Of a stretch of 64,000 nucleotides of DNA, positions 53,851-64,000 are shown one piece after another. Position 1 is the first letter of the stretch, and every line of letters starts with the position of its first letter. The position numbers and the translations under genes were made by a program. Source of the stretch: Shinisaurus crocodilurus. Taxonomy: Eukaryota > Chordata > Lepidosauria > Squamata > Shinisauridae. The stretch lies in assembly GCA_021292165.1 (NCBI GenBank), contig CM037880.1, positions 209,648,255 through 209,712,254 on the forward strand, read 5' to 3'. The notes under the pieces are model-generated. The model was not told where the DNA came from and did not search any database. It saw nothing but the letters and a program-made list of their open reading frames with translations.

Positions 53851-53879
53851 TACATACATACATACATACATACATAAGA

Positions 53880-54847
53880 GGGTTCCTATTCCCAGTCCTT
53901 CCCATTCTCTATATTATCAGGGTCCCAGGCCATGCTACTCTGCTTGTTATGACCCTGGCCTACAAGAGTCAAGCCTGCTCCACACTGCACATCCTCATCC
54001 TGGGTTCTTTTTATTGGTCACACTGAGTGTGACACAAATTTAAGGAAGTGGGATGGAAAATGGAACCTGGCTTTTCTATAAATCCTATAATGGATCCTAA
54101 TAGTCAACTCATTGTCTGAGTGTGTATCTTTTGTAGCCAGAAGGCCACCATCTCACACACAGCAGGCTTAGGGAATAAATATCCTGGAAGGGGCTGCCTG
54201 GCAGGAACCCTGAACAGAAGTACTCCACACAGCAACATTTTGTTGCAGTTTCCACATGTAGACAAATATGTATGTCATTGCAATCACCTCATTCTTGATG
54301 GTGAAAGAAATGCCCTTCCAGAAATGTTAATCAGATGTCAAATCTGTGAGCATCAGCTTATGGAAAGGTGAATTAACTAATCTTTAAAAGCCAAGGCAAC
54401 GTCTCTGGGGAAAAAAGAATCATTACCACTGCAGTCTGCAGCAGTCAGGAAACAGCCATGTTCTGGGAAAACAAAACTAAACTGACAGATTTCAACATAA
54501 TCTCAAGGTATTAAGTGTACGATTGGATTCCTTTTCTTTCTTTTTTTAGTGCTTAAGACTGCTATTTTGCCTTTTATGCAAAAAGAAGGGAAGATATTTT
54601 TGTTTAGCTGATGCAAGCATAAATCAAAAGAATACAAATGTTTTAGTACCAAAATTATGACTACATTCAAGATTTGTTACAGTCAACTGCTACTATCCTT
54701 CCTTACTCTGAATAATGCTGTATTTACTGGGCTATCTAGTGGATTCTAATGGAATACATGCTGTCTCTATGTGTAGGTTTTTTTTTAAGCTGACTAGACT
54801 GGCCTAGGGATGGGAGAACCAGGGATGCTCAAACTTGCTGAAGTTCT
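53880..54847. other. No recognised feature
   Basis: Nothing recognised; one 83-codon frame (54120-54371) has no domain signs. Confidence 0.5.
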
Positions 54848-55280
54848 TAAAACTTTACTTTTTGTTCCTGACTCCCAGCTGAGCAGAAGCACGGGAGAGA
54901 GGCTCCAGCTGTTTTTGGGGCTGTAATAGGCAAGCAGGTTCCCAGAGAGAGAGCAAACAGAGCGAGCAAGCAGGAGTTTGGCAGTGGAGTTCGGCAGGGG
55001 AGGTCAAGGGGGAGGTCCCTAAGAAATTTTCTAGATTGTTTGTTTTGTTCTAGTAACACGTCCTTATAGACCAGGGGGACTCTGTTGTTAACAGTCAGGG
55101 AAGGCAGGGCAAGGCACCGGCCATTCCAGTACGAAAAGAAAGGCAGAAGCATAAAGGGAATAGAGAACTATGGACGGAAAGGACTCTCCAGTGGTGGTGA
55201 CCTGCAATGTGTGTGCAATGTTTGCTTTCCTGTCCTGCCTGAGATCAACATGGCCTACAAGTGCAAGCTGGTCACGCTGT

Positions 55281-55436
55281 TTTATTTATTTATTTATTTC
55301 ATTTTTATACCGCCCAATAGCCGAAGCTCTCTGGGCGGTTTACAGCAATTAACATGACAGTCCCTGCCCGCAGGCTTACAATCTAAAAAGACACGACACA
55401 CAAGGAAAAAGGAATGGGAAGGGAAGAAGGGAAGAA
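55281..55436 (-). repeat. LINE-type 3' end inserted in CR1 copy B
   Basis: TTTATTTATTTATTTCATTT, TATACCGCCCAATAGCCGAA and GGCTTACAATCTAAAAAGAC. The second half matches the arms of the inverted repeat at 25526-25895. Confidence 0.75.
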
Positions 55437-55465
55437 AAGGTCAGAGGACTGGAGTAGCAAGTGTC

Positions 55466-56006
55466 TGTGAGAGCTGGACTGACCCGGGTTCAAAAGCTCA
55501 CCTAGCCAGTGACCCTCAGTCCTAGTCATGCAGACGGAAGGAGGAGATAACAGCAGTTAATAAAGATTAAAGAGTTTATTTGTAAGACCCAATTACATGG
55601 GATTAAGGCAAGCAATGCTTCTCTTACGCAGAAGAGATTATCCCATCTCGCTACATCCTTGCAGATACAAGTCCAAGACCCCAGTGGCAAGGCTGAGATG
55701 AAGTGAAGTGACTGACCTGAAGTAGAAGTCCAGAACAAGTGAAGAGAGTGGTCACTGTGTCAATAAGCGTCTTGCTTTATAGTCAGACCCTCTACCTATA
55801 AATAGGATATTACTCACCAGTTATATAACCTATTCATCACAACATGTTTACCCCAAACCTGTCCCATAGTTGCTGAGTCATAGACCTTGACATTATGTCT
55901 GGTGACAGAAGACCTTGTGTACTTCACCTCAAGAGACATCCTCCATGTCAGGTGACAATCCTGATGTCAGGTGACAATCTCCATTCTGCCCATGCAAAAC
56001 CTAACA
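55466..56006 (-). repeat. Solo LTR inserted in CR1 copy B
   Basis: A 541-bp block bounded by TGTGAG and CTAACA, so on the minus strand it runs TG...CA. On that strand it has a TATA-like TATAAAG (about 55775) and, 200 bp downstream, an AATAAA (about 55573), the order of U3-R in an LTR. CR1 sequence rejoins on each side; flanks GTGTC and TCGTC agree at 3 of 5. No internal retroviral coding sequence is present. The family is not known to me. Confidence 0.65.
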
Positions 56007-56391
56007 TCGTCAACCCTCAGGAGTATAAGAGAAAGTGAAGAATTCTTAGACAGACCAGTGGAACTACAGCAGTAAAGTGTAGTACAGGAGCCAGAAGGGC
56101 AACAGCAGGATGAGGCAGAGCTGGAGAATGCTGAAGCAAGGGAAAATAACATAGAGAGAACTCCCTGGAAGAGGATGACTGTTAGGAGCAGAAGAACTAG
56201 AAGACATTCTGTGGCCTGTGGAAGCAGTGGAGCTATGGAACCGCCTTCAGGTGCTTGAGGACGAGAGCGGAGGACAGCCTGCAGAGGATGAATTATCGGG
56301 CACCCAACGTGACAGCGAGCAAGAGGCTGAAGGTCAGTCAAGTGGAGGCAATCAAACCAAGGCCTACAGCAAGAGAAAGAGAAGAGACGTA

Positions 56392-56610
56392 GGGATGTAC
56401 TAAAAAAAGTCGACGACGGGTTTTTGCCTCGAGCCAGCTCTGTTGTGTTTCACTCACCCTGAAAAGAGTTTTTTCGAGACTACTTCCTGGTTTCTTCCCC
56501 AACTCCCCGACTCATTTGCATTTTTGCATTACAAGCTGAGCCAGAGAGGCTGCTCTCTCAGCCTGCTTGGATTAACAAAGGCCAACTTCCATGATTAATA
56601 TTTCTGTGAG
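56392..56610. mobile_element. hAT-like insertion in CR1 copy B ORF1
   Basis: Interrupts ORF1 between the basic patch (KRKRR) and VGDSLL, which are adjacent in copy A. Begins TAGGGATGTACTAAAA, the terminus type of other hAT-like repeats here. Right end and duplication unclear. Confidence 0.6.
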
Positions 56611-57137
56611 TAACTTAGTGGGAGACTCCCTCCTGCGGTGGATCGAAGCCAAAGTATGTCACGAAGACCCATGGACTCGCCAGGTGTGCTGTCTCCCCGG
56701 GGCACAGATTAAAGATGTGACAGAGCAGCTGCCGAGGCTCATAAAGCCCACTGACACATACCCCTTTCTTCTCATCTACATGGGTACAAATGATACTGCC
56801 AAGTAGAGTTACAAAGAATTCATGGCAGACTTTGAAGAGTTGGGAAGGGAACTCAAGAACTTTGGGGCCCAGATAGTTTTCTCATCCATCCTTCCAGTAC
56901 TTGGAAGAGGAATAGAAAGAGAAAGAAAAATACTCCGAGTGAATGACTGGCTACGAAGGTGGTGTCAACGCAAGCGATTTGGATTCTGGGACCACAGGCT
57001 ACACTTTTTAGAAGATGGGCTGCATCTCACAAGGACTGAGAAGTATGTGTTTTGGCCACAGCATGAGGAACTTCATCAGGAGAGCTTTAAACTGAATCCA
57101 ACAGGGGAGGGAGACATAAACTTGGGGGTAACAATGA

Positions 57138-59992
57138 TAGAAGGCCTCTGTGCCACAACGGAGAGAACAGCTCCAGCAGTGCCCAATGATAGTCTACCAC
57201 AAAATGTAGGAAGAAAGTCGGACTATAAAGCACATAGTCTTCGATGTCTCTATACTAATGCCCAGAGTATGGCCAACAAACAGAACGAACTTGAACTTTT
57301 AATACATGAGGGCAAATACAACTTTATAGGTGTAACTGAAACTTGGTGGGATGACTCCCATGGCTGGAATACAGCAATTGAAGGATATAACTTGTTCAAA
57401 AAGAACAGAAGCAACAGAAAGGGAGGTGGAGTTGCGCTGCATGTTAAAAATACGTATCTCTGCACAGAGATACAGGAAGAGGAGCTTGGCAGCCCCATTG
57501 AGAGCATCTGGGTTAAAATAAATGGGGCAAAGAATAAGACTAACATGGCAGTTGGAGTCTACTACCAACCACCCAATCAAGGAGAAGATGAGGATGAAAC
57601 TTTTGAAAAGCAAATTACCAATGTTTCAAGGAGGCATGATGTAGTGGTGATGGGGGACTTCAATTTCCCAGATATCTGTTGGGAGACTTATTCAGCCAAA
57701 CATGGCCCCTCCAAGAAATTCCTGAGTTGTGCTGCTGATAACTTCCCCCTACAGAAAGTGGAGGAAGGAACTAGAGGATCGGCTATCCATGACCTGATTC
57801 TAACCAACAGAGACGACTTAGTGGATAAAGTGGCAGTTTCGGGAACTCTGGGGGAAAGTGACCATGTTATACTTGAGTTCTTGATTCTAAAGGAAGCAAA
57901 AGCTGAGTGTAGCCAAACGCGTACCCTGGATTTTAGGAAAGCCTATCTTAATAAACTCAGAACAATGATAAGTAAGATCCCATGGCAAGCGACTCTAATG
58001 AGAAAAGGAGCCCAGGATGGGTGGGAGTTTTTAAAAAAGGAAATTCTAAAGGCACAATTGCAAATAATTCCCACAAGGAAAAAAGGCAGAGGGCAACAGA
58101 AGAAGCCAATGTGGCTTCACAAAAAACTCAGACCTGAAAACAAAAAAAGGACACATATAGGAAGTGGAAGGAAGGACAGGCTACAAGGGTAGAGTACAGG
58201 CAGGTAGCACAGAACTGCAGGAATAGTGTCAGGAAGGCGAAAGCTGAGAATGAGCTGAGGCTAGCAAGGGATGCTAAAAACAACAAGAAAGCTTTCTTCA
58301 GATACATGCATAGTAAAAGACAGAGGGAAGTGGTTCAACTACGCAATGAAGATGGCAAATTGATAACAGAAGACAAAGAAAAGACAGAAATGTTCAATTC
58401 TTACTTCGGCTCGGTCTTCTCCGAAAAGAGAGTTTATGTACCCCCTGGCAAACCTGAAGTGCAGACTGAAGGGGCAGGATTGCAGCTTGAGATTGATAGG
58501 CAAATGGTCAAGGAGCACCTGATTACTTTGAATGAGTTTAAATCTCCAGGGCCTGATGAACTGCATCCTAGAATAATAAAGGAACTGGCAGAAGAACTCT
58601 CAGAACCACTGTCTATTATCTTTGAGAAATCATGGAGGACAGGTGAAGTGCCAGATGACTGGAGGAGGGCAAATGTTGTTCCCATCTTCAAAAAGGGCAA
58701 GAAGGAGGAACCTGGGAACTATAGGCCAGTCAGTCTGACATCAATCCCTTGGGGAAATTTTGGAGCAGATTATAAAGAAGTCAGTCTGCAAGCACCTTGA
58801 AAACAATGCAGTGATTACTAGAAGCCAGCATGGATTTGTCAAGAACAAATCCTGCTAGATCAATCCGATCTCATTTTTTGATCAGGTAACCCCTTGTGGA
58901 CTGTGGGAATGCTGTGGACATTATATACCTGGACTTCAGCAAAGCTTTCGACAAAGTGCCTCATGATATCCTGATTAGCAAGCTAGCTAAAAGTGGGTTA
59001 GATGGAACAACTATCAGGTGGATCCACAATTGGCTACAGAATCGGACTCAAAGAGTGCTTATCAATGATTCCTTCTCAAACTGGGGAGAGGTAACGAGCG
59101 GGGTACCACAGGGCTCAGCCCTGGGTCCAATGCTATTCAACATTTTTATTAATGACTTGGATGAGGAGATGCAGGAAATACTTATCAAATTTGCAGATGA
59201 CACAAAGTTGGGTGGAACAGCTAATACCCTGGAAGACAGAAACAAAATTCAAAGCGATCTCAATAGGCTGGAGCGCTGGGCCGAAAACAACAGAATGAAA
59301 TTTAATAGGGATAAATGCCAAGTGCTTCACCTAGGGAAAGGAAACCAAATGCACAATTACAGAATGGCGGACACTTGGCTCAATAATACTACAAGTGAGA
59401 AGGATCTTGGAATTGTTGTAGATCACAAACTGAATACGAGTCAGCAATGTGATGTGGCTGCAAAGAAGGCAAATGCTATTTTGGGCTGCATTAATAGAAG
59501 TATAGCATCCAAATCACGTGAAGTGATAATTCCCCTTTACTCAGCACTGGTTAGGCCTCATCTTGAGTACTGCATCCAGTTCTGTACACCACACTTTAAG
59601 AAGGATGTAGATAAACTTGAGAGGGCTCAGAGGAGGGCAACAAGGATGATAAAGGGACTGGAAACAAGGCCCTATGAGGAGAGACTGACAAAACTGGGCA
59701 TGTTTAGCCTTCAGAAGAGGAGACTGAGGGGAGATATGATAGCACTCTTCCAGTACTTGAAGGGTTGTCACACAGAGGAGGGCCAGGATCTCTTCTCGAT
59801 CATCCCAGTTTGCAGGACACGGAATAATGGGCTCAAGTTACAGGAAGCCAGATTCCACCTGAACATCAGGAAAAATGTCCTGACTGTTAGAGCAATATGA
59901 CAATGGAACCAACTACCTAGGGAACTAGTGGACTCTCCCACTCTGGAGGCATTCGAGGTGCAGCTGGACAGCCATATGTCAGAGATGCTTTG
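57138..59992 (+). pseudogene. CR1 copy B ORF2 (endonuclease-reverse transcriptase)
   Basis: The endonuclease is open (57138-58192): TNAQSM, VTETWWDDS, GVYYQPPNQGED, GDFNFPD and SDHV are all present. Frameshifts near 58130-58190, 58740-58800 and 58870-58900 separate it from RT pieces with ELHPRIIKELAEEL, NYRPVSLTS, YLDFSKAFDKVPHD, GVPQGSALGP and FADDTKLGG (59190-59216). The frame stops at 59898 (TGA in place of CGA of copy A) and 30 more codons follow to 59992. The 456-codon frame starting at 56822 is an accidental ORF1-ORF2 fusion. Confidence 0.9.
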
Positions 59993-60184
59993 ACCTGGAT
60001 TCCTGCACTGAGCAAAGGGTTGGGCTCAATGGCCTTATAGGCCCCTTCCAACTCTACTATTCTATGATTCTATTAGTAAAACAGCACACAGAAAGGCTCT
60101 TAGTACAACCATGCACTGCTGGTTTCAGGTGTTTGATTGTCCCAAGCAAGACACTTAAAAAAATATATATTTAAATTTTTCAAA

Positions 60185-60256
60185 CAATGTAGGGGGTTGG
60201 ACTCGGCCTTGTAGGCCCCTTCCAACTCTACTTTTCTATGATTCTATGATTCTCTG
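60185..60256 (+). repeat. CR1 LINE 3' terminus
   Basis: GGTTGGACTCGGCCTTGTAG, CCCCTTCCAACTCTAC and TCTATGATTCTATGATTCT: a severely 5'-truncated CR1. Confidence 0.85.
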
Positions 60257-60780
60257 ATACTTCAAATCTTGGTTCAGTGCACTCCCATTTTCATCTGTGA
60301 CCTGTTTTTCAGTTTGAACAGGAAAAGTATGCATTTTTCAAAGGTCAGGCATTTTTAAAGTTGTGCATTTTTAAAGTGCACATTTTGCAAAAGTGAATGC
60401 AAATTTGGGAATTTGCAGTGGTGAGAGTGTTGGACTGGGACTCAGGAGATACGGGTTCTAGTCCCCGCTCGGCCATGAAACTCACTGGGTGACTTTGGGC
60501 CAGTCACTGACTCTCAGCCTAACCTACCTCACAGGGTTGTTGTGAGGATAAAATGGAGAGGAGTAGGAGGCTTATGTAAGCCGCCTTTGGTTCCTTGCAG
60601 GAAAAAAGGCGGGGTATAAATATAATAAATAAATAAAATAAAATAAATTTTTGGAGAACATGCGCTCCTGTTCAAATTCGAGGTTATGAATGGGGCATTT
60701 TTCAGTGATTCGCAAACTGAAACGAAAGTCTCATACTTTCGTATGAGACTCATACATATTGAATCTGTGTTCAGTATTGA
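60257..60780. repeat. AT-rich MITE-like repeat (TGCATTTTT family), split by a SINE
   Basis: GTATGCATTTTTCAAAGG, GTTGTGCATTTTTAAAGTGC and, after the SINE at 60412-60653, GGGGCATTTTTCAGTGATTC. Non-coding. Confidence 0.45.
60412..60653 (+). repeat. Sauria-type SINE, near full length
   Basis: GAGAGTGTTGGACTGGGACT, GGTTCTAGTCCCCGCTCGGC, CACTGGGTGACTTTGGGCCA, CTCACAGGGTTGTTGTGAGG, CCGCCTTTGGTTCCTTGCAG and an (AAATA)n tail. Confidence 0.92.
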
Positions 60781-62439
60781 CAGTGGGACAATGCCCTTCA
60801 CTGCATCTAAAGGTGGCAGGCTAACTTAGGGAATGCAGACCAGGCCACATGACACACAGCTCTCTCCTCCAATATTTGCTGCCTCCTCTCAGCATCTGCT
60901 GCCTGAGGTGACTGCCTCATTCTGCCTAATGGTAGGGTCAGTCCTGTCAGTAGGCTCCAACAGTTTTATGGTTAGTGAATTTTGCTATAATAGCCCAAGT
61001 ATGAATTGTTTTTAGGTGTGGATTGTATGACAACATTGTTTTAATTTAATGAATTCAAAGCTTGCATGAAGACCATATGTTCAAAAGGCAGGGTAATAAT
61101 TCTAAATCAACAAATAAATTCACAGCTGTGAGTTGCAATAAAGAGGTTTCCATGTATTTCCTTTATGATCCTTGTCTAATATGTAGTAGAAGCACTGCTT
61201 GATTTTCATAAGCCAATCCTGGGAGGCAGGGGAAATACAAATAAACCTGACTTCTTTTAGCAGCAACTTCAGACAAATATTAATATTTTTTTAAAAAAAG
61301 AACCACACAAAGTCATTTCCTGTTGCTTCTTAATGATCAGCCAAGATTTCCATTGAATAGGACGTAATCCAGAGAGTCAGAAGGCAATGCCTCTGCCTGT
61401 GTCTCTCTGTGTTTTCTCTAATAAATCACAGCATGGTTTTGGATAGCCCAAGCTGTAGGAACCCATTCTAGTAACATCGACCATGGCTGCTTGATATTCA
61501 TTTAGACACAGTTGGGCACAATCACAAATAAAACCAAGCTCTGAAATCATTGTTAAATCAGAAGCTGCAATACAAATTTACCACTTAGCAATAAAATAGT
61601 TCAATTGCATTAAGTAATCAAATTCAAATGCCTTTAAGGAAAGGCATCAGTAGCTACCTAGAAGTGACTAACAGAGTCACAAAAAAGCAATTGCTCCAAC
61701 TTTATATTCCCACCTGTTAAAATCTTATTGTGACATATAGTATGACAGACTGTCCTCACGGGAGAAGAAATTAGAGCATTCTTTAAATAACATCAAGACT
61801 GTAATAACTCAAGAAGAGAAACAGCATATTTAGGACACTTCTACACTGAGGCAAAATCCACTAACAAATGTGATTTGTTTGTACCAAGCACTCAGGCATG
61901 ATGATCGTGCATGGGATCACCATCTTTTTCCTCACGTGAAATGTCACAGCAGTGGAACTGGCAGTGTATCTTGCTCCCTAATGTTATTCACCACCACACC
62001 CATTAAATTGCCATCCCAATCCATTTATCAAAATCAACCTAAATTTATTTTATTCCTGGTACCTAGGTTAACTCAAACAATGGTTTACTAAGAGCTCAAA
62101 AACCCGGACAAACTACAGTTTCCAGGGATCTTTGCGCTGGGATATTTTCATTGGGAAGACATTAGGGCCTAATGAAGGTCCATGGAGCAGCTCAACATCA
62201 CCACCCTTGCAGGTGCTGGAAGTTCAGTTAGTATTCAATTTGGGGGGGAAGGGGGAAGAAGATGTAAGGGCAGCTCATAATGGCTTGGGCTTATTAATGA
62301 TTTTGGCTCAGAATACCTCTATTTCTAAACTCTTTGCATATTCTGAACCTCTCAATTCCAAACCACGGCAACATCAGTAGTGTCTGCTCATCCCCCATTG
62401 TAGCAGATAGAGCAGATAGGACCAGTAGTATAGATGACA
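60781..62439. other. Mostly unrecognised; one hAT-type end
   Basis: 60900-60949 ends CTAATGGTAGGGTCAGTCCTG, a hAT right terminus similar to that of the outer element at 37541. The left end was not found. The rest (60950-62439) shows no gene or repeat. Confidence 0.4.
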
Positions 62440-62650
62440 GAGAGTTTTGCTTAGACTTGGAATAGGGAGACCTGGGTTCAAATCCCAGCATTGTCACTGA
62501 GTTCACTGGGTGGCCCTGAATAAATTACCAGTGTTATGGGGTGGCTGTATAAATATAGTAAATAAATTTCATTTCATTTATTACATTTCTATACTGCCCA
62601 AAAGCCAAAGCTCTCTGGGCAGTTTACAATTTATAAATAAATAAATAAAT
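62440..62650. repeat. Diverged tRNA-type SINE followed by L2-type tail
   Basis: GACCTGGGTTCAAATCCCAGC is a B box, and GTTATGGGGTGGCTGTATAAAT an eroded SINE 3' part (plus strand). TTTCATTTCATTTATTACATTTCT and AAAGCTCTCTGGGCAGTTTACA at 62565-62640 are an L2-type tail on the minus strand. Confidence 0.6.
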
Positions 62651-62997
62651 TGATGATTAAAAAAAAATACCATGACAACTAAATCCATTTGAATTTCTAG
62701 TTTAGATGTGTGCTCATAATGCAGCCAGACTCAGAGCCCACCCAGAAGATCATTTTAAGGGTATTAAGATTTTGATTCAAGACTGCATACCTTAGGGTGT
62801 TGTTGTTGTTTTAAACATTTTAAGTATGAATTCAATTTCCAACATAAACTGTGTTCTGATATGGGGCTGCTTGTTATATAAAGGAACAATACAAAATTTG
62901 AGAGTATGATTCCATCTACATTTTAGGATGTTGCTTCTCCAATGAGCCCCAAATTCTCATTTATATATTACAAGTTGTTGTTTCAATGTATGAGGTG

Positions 62998-63490
62998 TGC
63001 TATAGCCAAAGCTCTCAGAGTAACATACACAATAAAAACAAATACAATATAACAAATAATTAAAAAAATATTAAAAGAATTTAAAAAGCTTTAAAAGCAG
63101 CTACAATAATTTAAAATAATGTTAAAAGAAGTGATAAATATCAAAACATCTAAAAGACAGGAAAAGATCATTTGAAAGTGCAACATTAAGCATATCATTA
63201 AAAAATAAAATGAGAAAAGTTTTAAAAAAAAATTTAAAAGGCCTGGAAGAATTAAAAGGTCTTTGCATGGTGCTGGAAAATCAACAAAGTAGGCACCAGG
63301 TGGACATCTCTATGGAGGTCATTCCACAATTTGGGAGGTCATCACAGAAATACCCATTCATGAATAGCCACCCACCAAATCTCAGTGTGTGGGAGTACTT
63401 GGAGCAGGGCATGATATCAGGGCATGAGCAGGAACATATGAGAAGTCAGTTCTTGGCATGTTATGGGCACCTTAAGGTCCAGCAGATGTA
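62998..63490 (-). repeat. L2-type LINE 3' end, diverged
   Basis: TATAGCCAAAGCTCTCAGAG is the tail, followed by A/T-rich 3' UTR (AAAAGGCCTGGAAGAATTAAAAGG). GAGGTCATTCCACAATTTGG is the reverse complement of the L2 PLLWNDLP-type block. No open frame. Confidence 0.6.
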
Positions 63491-64000
63491 TTTTCAAGAA
63501 CCGATGTTCTAATGCTTGAGAAAAGCATTCATTAGTATATAGTTTCAGACAGTGTAATTAGCAAATATGTTAAAATACCATTGGGTTGATGTCTTTGTGT
63601 ATGCATTCAGCAGATGATTGACAACATACTTCATTATATTGTGCATTGTTCTTCATATAGTGTCAGAAGACCTAGATTTTTGTTAGAGGTATTCTCAAAC
63701 TACTTGGGGTTAACTGATAACAGGTTTGTTATCAGATCAGGCTAGATTGTAATTTATAAACTATGATAGTTTACTATAGCAGCACAGAAAATTAGAAGTA
63801 AATTCATTCAGTTAACTGCTGGGTCCTGTTTAGGGGAATCTCTTCATCTAAATTCAGAAGACTTGGTGATTTCAGGTTTACAAATCTGATTTCTGTATCA
63901 AAGCGCAGCTGCAGTATTCATACTTATATCTTGAGGCTGGTGGATATTTATAGTTATCTTTGGAGATTCAGTTGCCTGTTTCATGTTGAGAGGTTTGACA
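63491..64000. other. No recognised feature
   Basis: AT-rich end of the window; nothing seen. Confidence 0.5.

Larger units (their letters stand above)
55170..57120 (+). pseudogene. CR1 copy B ORF1, interrupted
   Basis: Start MDGKDSPVVVTC at 55170 keeps the first zinc-binding Cys pair, then shifts frame. ORF1 pieces resume at 55437, 56012 and 56611. VGDSLL (block I) and GTNDTAK (block III) are kept, with a stop after TAK at 56805. Compared with copy A the residues LAKDR before LHLTRT are deleted, removing the block V Asp of the esterase. A one-base insertion near 57050 shifts the end of ORF1 into the ORF2 frame. Confidence 0.85.
54848..60075 (+). mobile_element. CR1 LINE copy B, full length but broken
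   Basis: Same subfamily as copy A on the opposite strand: 5' UTR (AGGTCAAGGGGGAGGTCCCT shared), ORF1, ORF2 and a TTCTATGATTCTAT 3' end. Three foreign pieces lie in ORF1: a LINE tail (55281-55436), a solo LTR (55466-56006) and a hAT-like piece (56392-56610). ORF2 has several frameshifts. Confidence 0.92.

Noticed and set aside
54848..60075. Copy B as an active CR1
   Set aside because: Insertions, stops and several frameshifts in both ORFs.

Overview
The window is vertebrate nuclear DNA, almost certainly from a squamate (lizard-type) genome. The evidence is several Sauria-type SINEs, tRNA-headed SINEs, CR1-, L2- and L1-type LINEs, many hAT- and Harbinger-like palindromic MITEs, and abundant microsatellites. 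No operons, ribosome binding sites or intact host genes are visible. The 64 kb reads as a repeat-dense intergenic or intronic region, and nearly all long reading frames belong to decayed retrotransposons. Layout: (1) 1-23.1 kb is old unique-looking DNA peppered with MITEs, SINE fragments, L2 and CR1 3' ends and microsatellites. (2) 23.6-26.7 kb is a Sauria SINE split by a 2.85-kb hAT element with a perfect 8-bp target duplication; this transposon carries a CpG-rich promoter, the first coding exon and the 5' splice donor of EIF2B5. (3) 26.8-28.7 kb is a fairly well kept L2-type LINE broken by a small GC-rich hAT element. (4) 33.5-37.5 kb is a 4.0-kb hAT element with a second 2.6-kb hAT nested inside it, each with its own perfect 8-bp target duplication. 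The inner one carries a DHRS11-like gene start (MERW/KGRVALVTGAS), a TMEM175-like first exon (RxxxYSD motif plus splice donor), and a further GC-rich segment I cannot name. (5) 41.9-43.6 kb is a hairpin MITE split by a 5'-truncated L1. (6) 46.2-50.8 kb (minus) and 54.8-60.1 kb (plus) are two near full-length CR1 elements with ORF1 (zinc-binding N-terminus plus GDSL/SGNH esterase) and ORF2 (APE endonuclease plus reverse transcriptase). The first has few lesions; the second is riddled with insertions (LINE tail, solo LTR, hAT-like) and frameshifts. (7) 60-64 kb is again SINE/LINE remnants in unique DNA. The main discovery candidate is the repeated capture of CpG-island first exons with splice donors by hAT DNA transposons (a Pack-type transposon pattern), accompanied by a small GC-rich hAT family with ETS-like palindromes and by several hairpin MITE families that share a ZNF143/THAP11-like core. 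These elements could disperse housekeeping promoter parts around the genome. Gene names rest on recalled protein similarity, not on a search.
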